This document shows, piece after piece, positions 63,562 to 64,000 of a stretch of DNA of 64,000 nucleotides. The stretch covers positions 372,001 through 436,000 of the forward strand of contig NZ_VCJO01000002.1 in NCBI RefSeq assembly GCF_009712475.1, in the 5' to 3' direction. This DNA is from Micromonospora sp. CP22. Lineage in GTDB: Bacteria > Actinomycetota > Actinomycetes > Mycobacteriales > Micromonosporaceae. Position 1 is the first letter of the stretch, and each line of letters begins with the position of its first letter. Under the pieces are notes generated by a model that did not search any database, was not told the origin of the DNA, and saw only the letters and a list, made by a program, of their open reading frames with translations. The position numbers were made by a program, and so were the translations under genes.

Positions 63562-64000
63562 ATGGATAGCAGGTCGATGGCTCAGGTCGAGGACGTGCAC
63601 GACACCGCCGACGGTGCTGCCGGACCGGGGGCAGCGGTGGAGTTCCGCATCCTCGGGCCGCTGGAGGTGCGGGCCCGCGACGAAGGCATCGACCTGGGCG
63701 CGCCGCGTCAACGCACGGTGCTGGCCAGCCTGGTCCTACAGGCCAACCGGGTCGTGTCGTTCGGGCACCTCGTCGAGGCGATCTACGGCGACAACGCCCC
63801 GCCCACCTCACGCGTCCAGATCCAGATCTGCGTCTCCGCGCTACGCCGCCTGCTGGCCGGGCACGGCCACGCCGACGCCATCCAGACCTACCCGACCGGC
63901 TACCGGCTCCACGTCGAGGCGGGCGCCCTCGACCTGCACCAGTACGAGGCCCTGATCGCCGAGGCCCGTCAGGCCCGCGACGCCCGGCGGTTCGCCGAGG
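63562..64000 (+). CDS. SARP-family pathway activator, N-terminal part (runs off right edge)
   Basis: The first 146 residues of a Streptomyces-antibiotic-regulatory-protein-type activator. After a 25-residue leader there is an OmpR-type winged helix: 'FRILGPLEVRARDEGIDLG', 'PRQRTVLASLVLQANRVVS', 'IQICVSALRRLL' and 'TYPTGYRLHVE'. The start of the bacterial transcriptional activation domain follows ('LDLHQYEALIAEARQARDA'). The start could be ATG 63562, ATG 63577 or GTG 63553. SARPs normally switch on the cluster they sit in, supporting the view that 54.6-64 kb is a natural-product locus continuing to the right. Whether NB-ARC or TPR domains follow cannot be seen. Confidence 0.88.
   Translation, partial: MDSRSMAQVEDVHDTADGAAGPGAAVEFRILGPLEVRARDEGIDLGAPRQRTVLASLVLQANRVVSFGHLVEAIYGDNAPPTSRVQIQICVSALRRLLAGHGHADAIQTYPTGYRLHVEAGALDLHQYEALIAEARQARDARRFAE

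Overview
The window looks like a chromosome segment of a high-GC actinomycete, most probably Micromonosporaceae (Micromonospora-like). The grounds are very high GC with strong third-position GC bias, frequent GTG/TTG starts, the actinobacterial order pth-rplY-prs-glmU ... ispE-rsmA-tatD ... metG ... rsmI/pmt, and typical actinomycete accessory families (DUF4383, SARP, LacI-controlled sugar ABC importers). This is inference from gene content; no database search was possible.

Layout. 1-10 kb: nucleoside uptake and salvage. On the minus strand lie a BMP-family lipoprotein, an ABC ATPase and two permeases, followed by cytidine deaminase and thymidine phosphorylase; the 5' part of adenosine deaminase is at the left edge, and a TlrB/RlmA-type rRNA methyltransferase and a DUF4272 protein lie between. 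10-17 kb: a maltose/maltodextrin-type importer (malE, malF, malG) with a divergent LacI regulator and a GH13 alpha-glucosidase. 17-25 kb: MarR/SnoaL pair, GntR, YihY-type membrane protein, 2H phosphoesterase, trpS, CorC-like CBS protein, galE-galK. 25-33 kb: cysQ-cysD-cysN, pth, rplY, prs, glmU and tRNA-Gln(UUG). 33-36.7 kb: a HTH protein with a homing-endonuclease-like C-terminus, an acyl desaturase, TetR and two tandem DUF4383 proteins. 36.8-48.2 kb: ABC-F, ispE, rsmA, tatD, hydrolase, metG, a membrane protein, rsmI and protein mannosyltransferase. 48.5-54.3 kb: a small cysteine-motif protein, an Sfp-type phosphopantetheinyl transferase, a secreted VWA protein with a membrane-anchored partner, a GH43-CBM42 arabinofuranosidase and an SDR.

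54.6-64 kb: an unusual small natural-product locus. It contains an HTH protein, a freestanding adenylation-carrier (A-PCP) NRPS protein with a shrunken condensation remnant, an ATP-grasp ligase, an argininosuccinate-lyase homologue, an SbnA-like PLP synthase, an O-methyltransferase and a SARP regulator running off the right edge. The PLP synthase, lyase and ATP-grasp genes overlap (ATGA and 8 bp) and form one operon. My main hypothesis is that synthase plus lyase make 2,3-diaminopropionate through an N-substituted aspartate (fumarate-releasing), replacing the usual SbnA/SbnB pair, and that the A domain, whose predicted pocket has two aspartates, loads this diamino acid.

A second unexpected feature is a repeated intergenic hairpin. 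Copies at about 3.45 kb and 36.1 kb carry nearly identical 26-nt loops on long stems whose sequences differ but remain base-paired. Each copy follows a minus-strand stop codon.

The window holds no rRNA, CRISPR array, insertion sequence or prophage that I could recognise. One tRNA is present.
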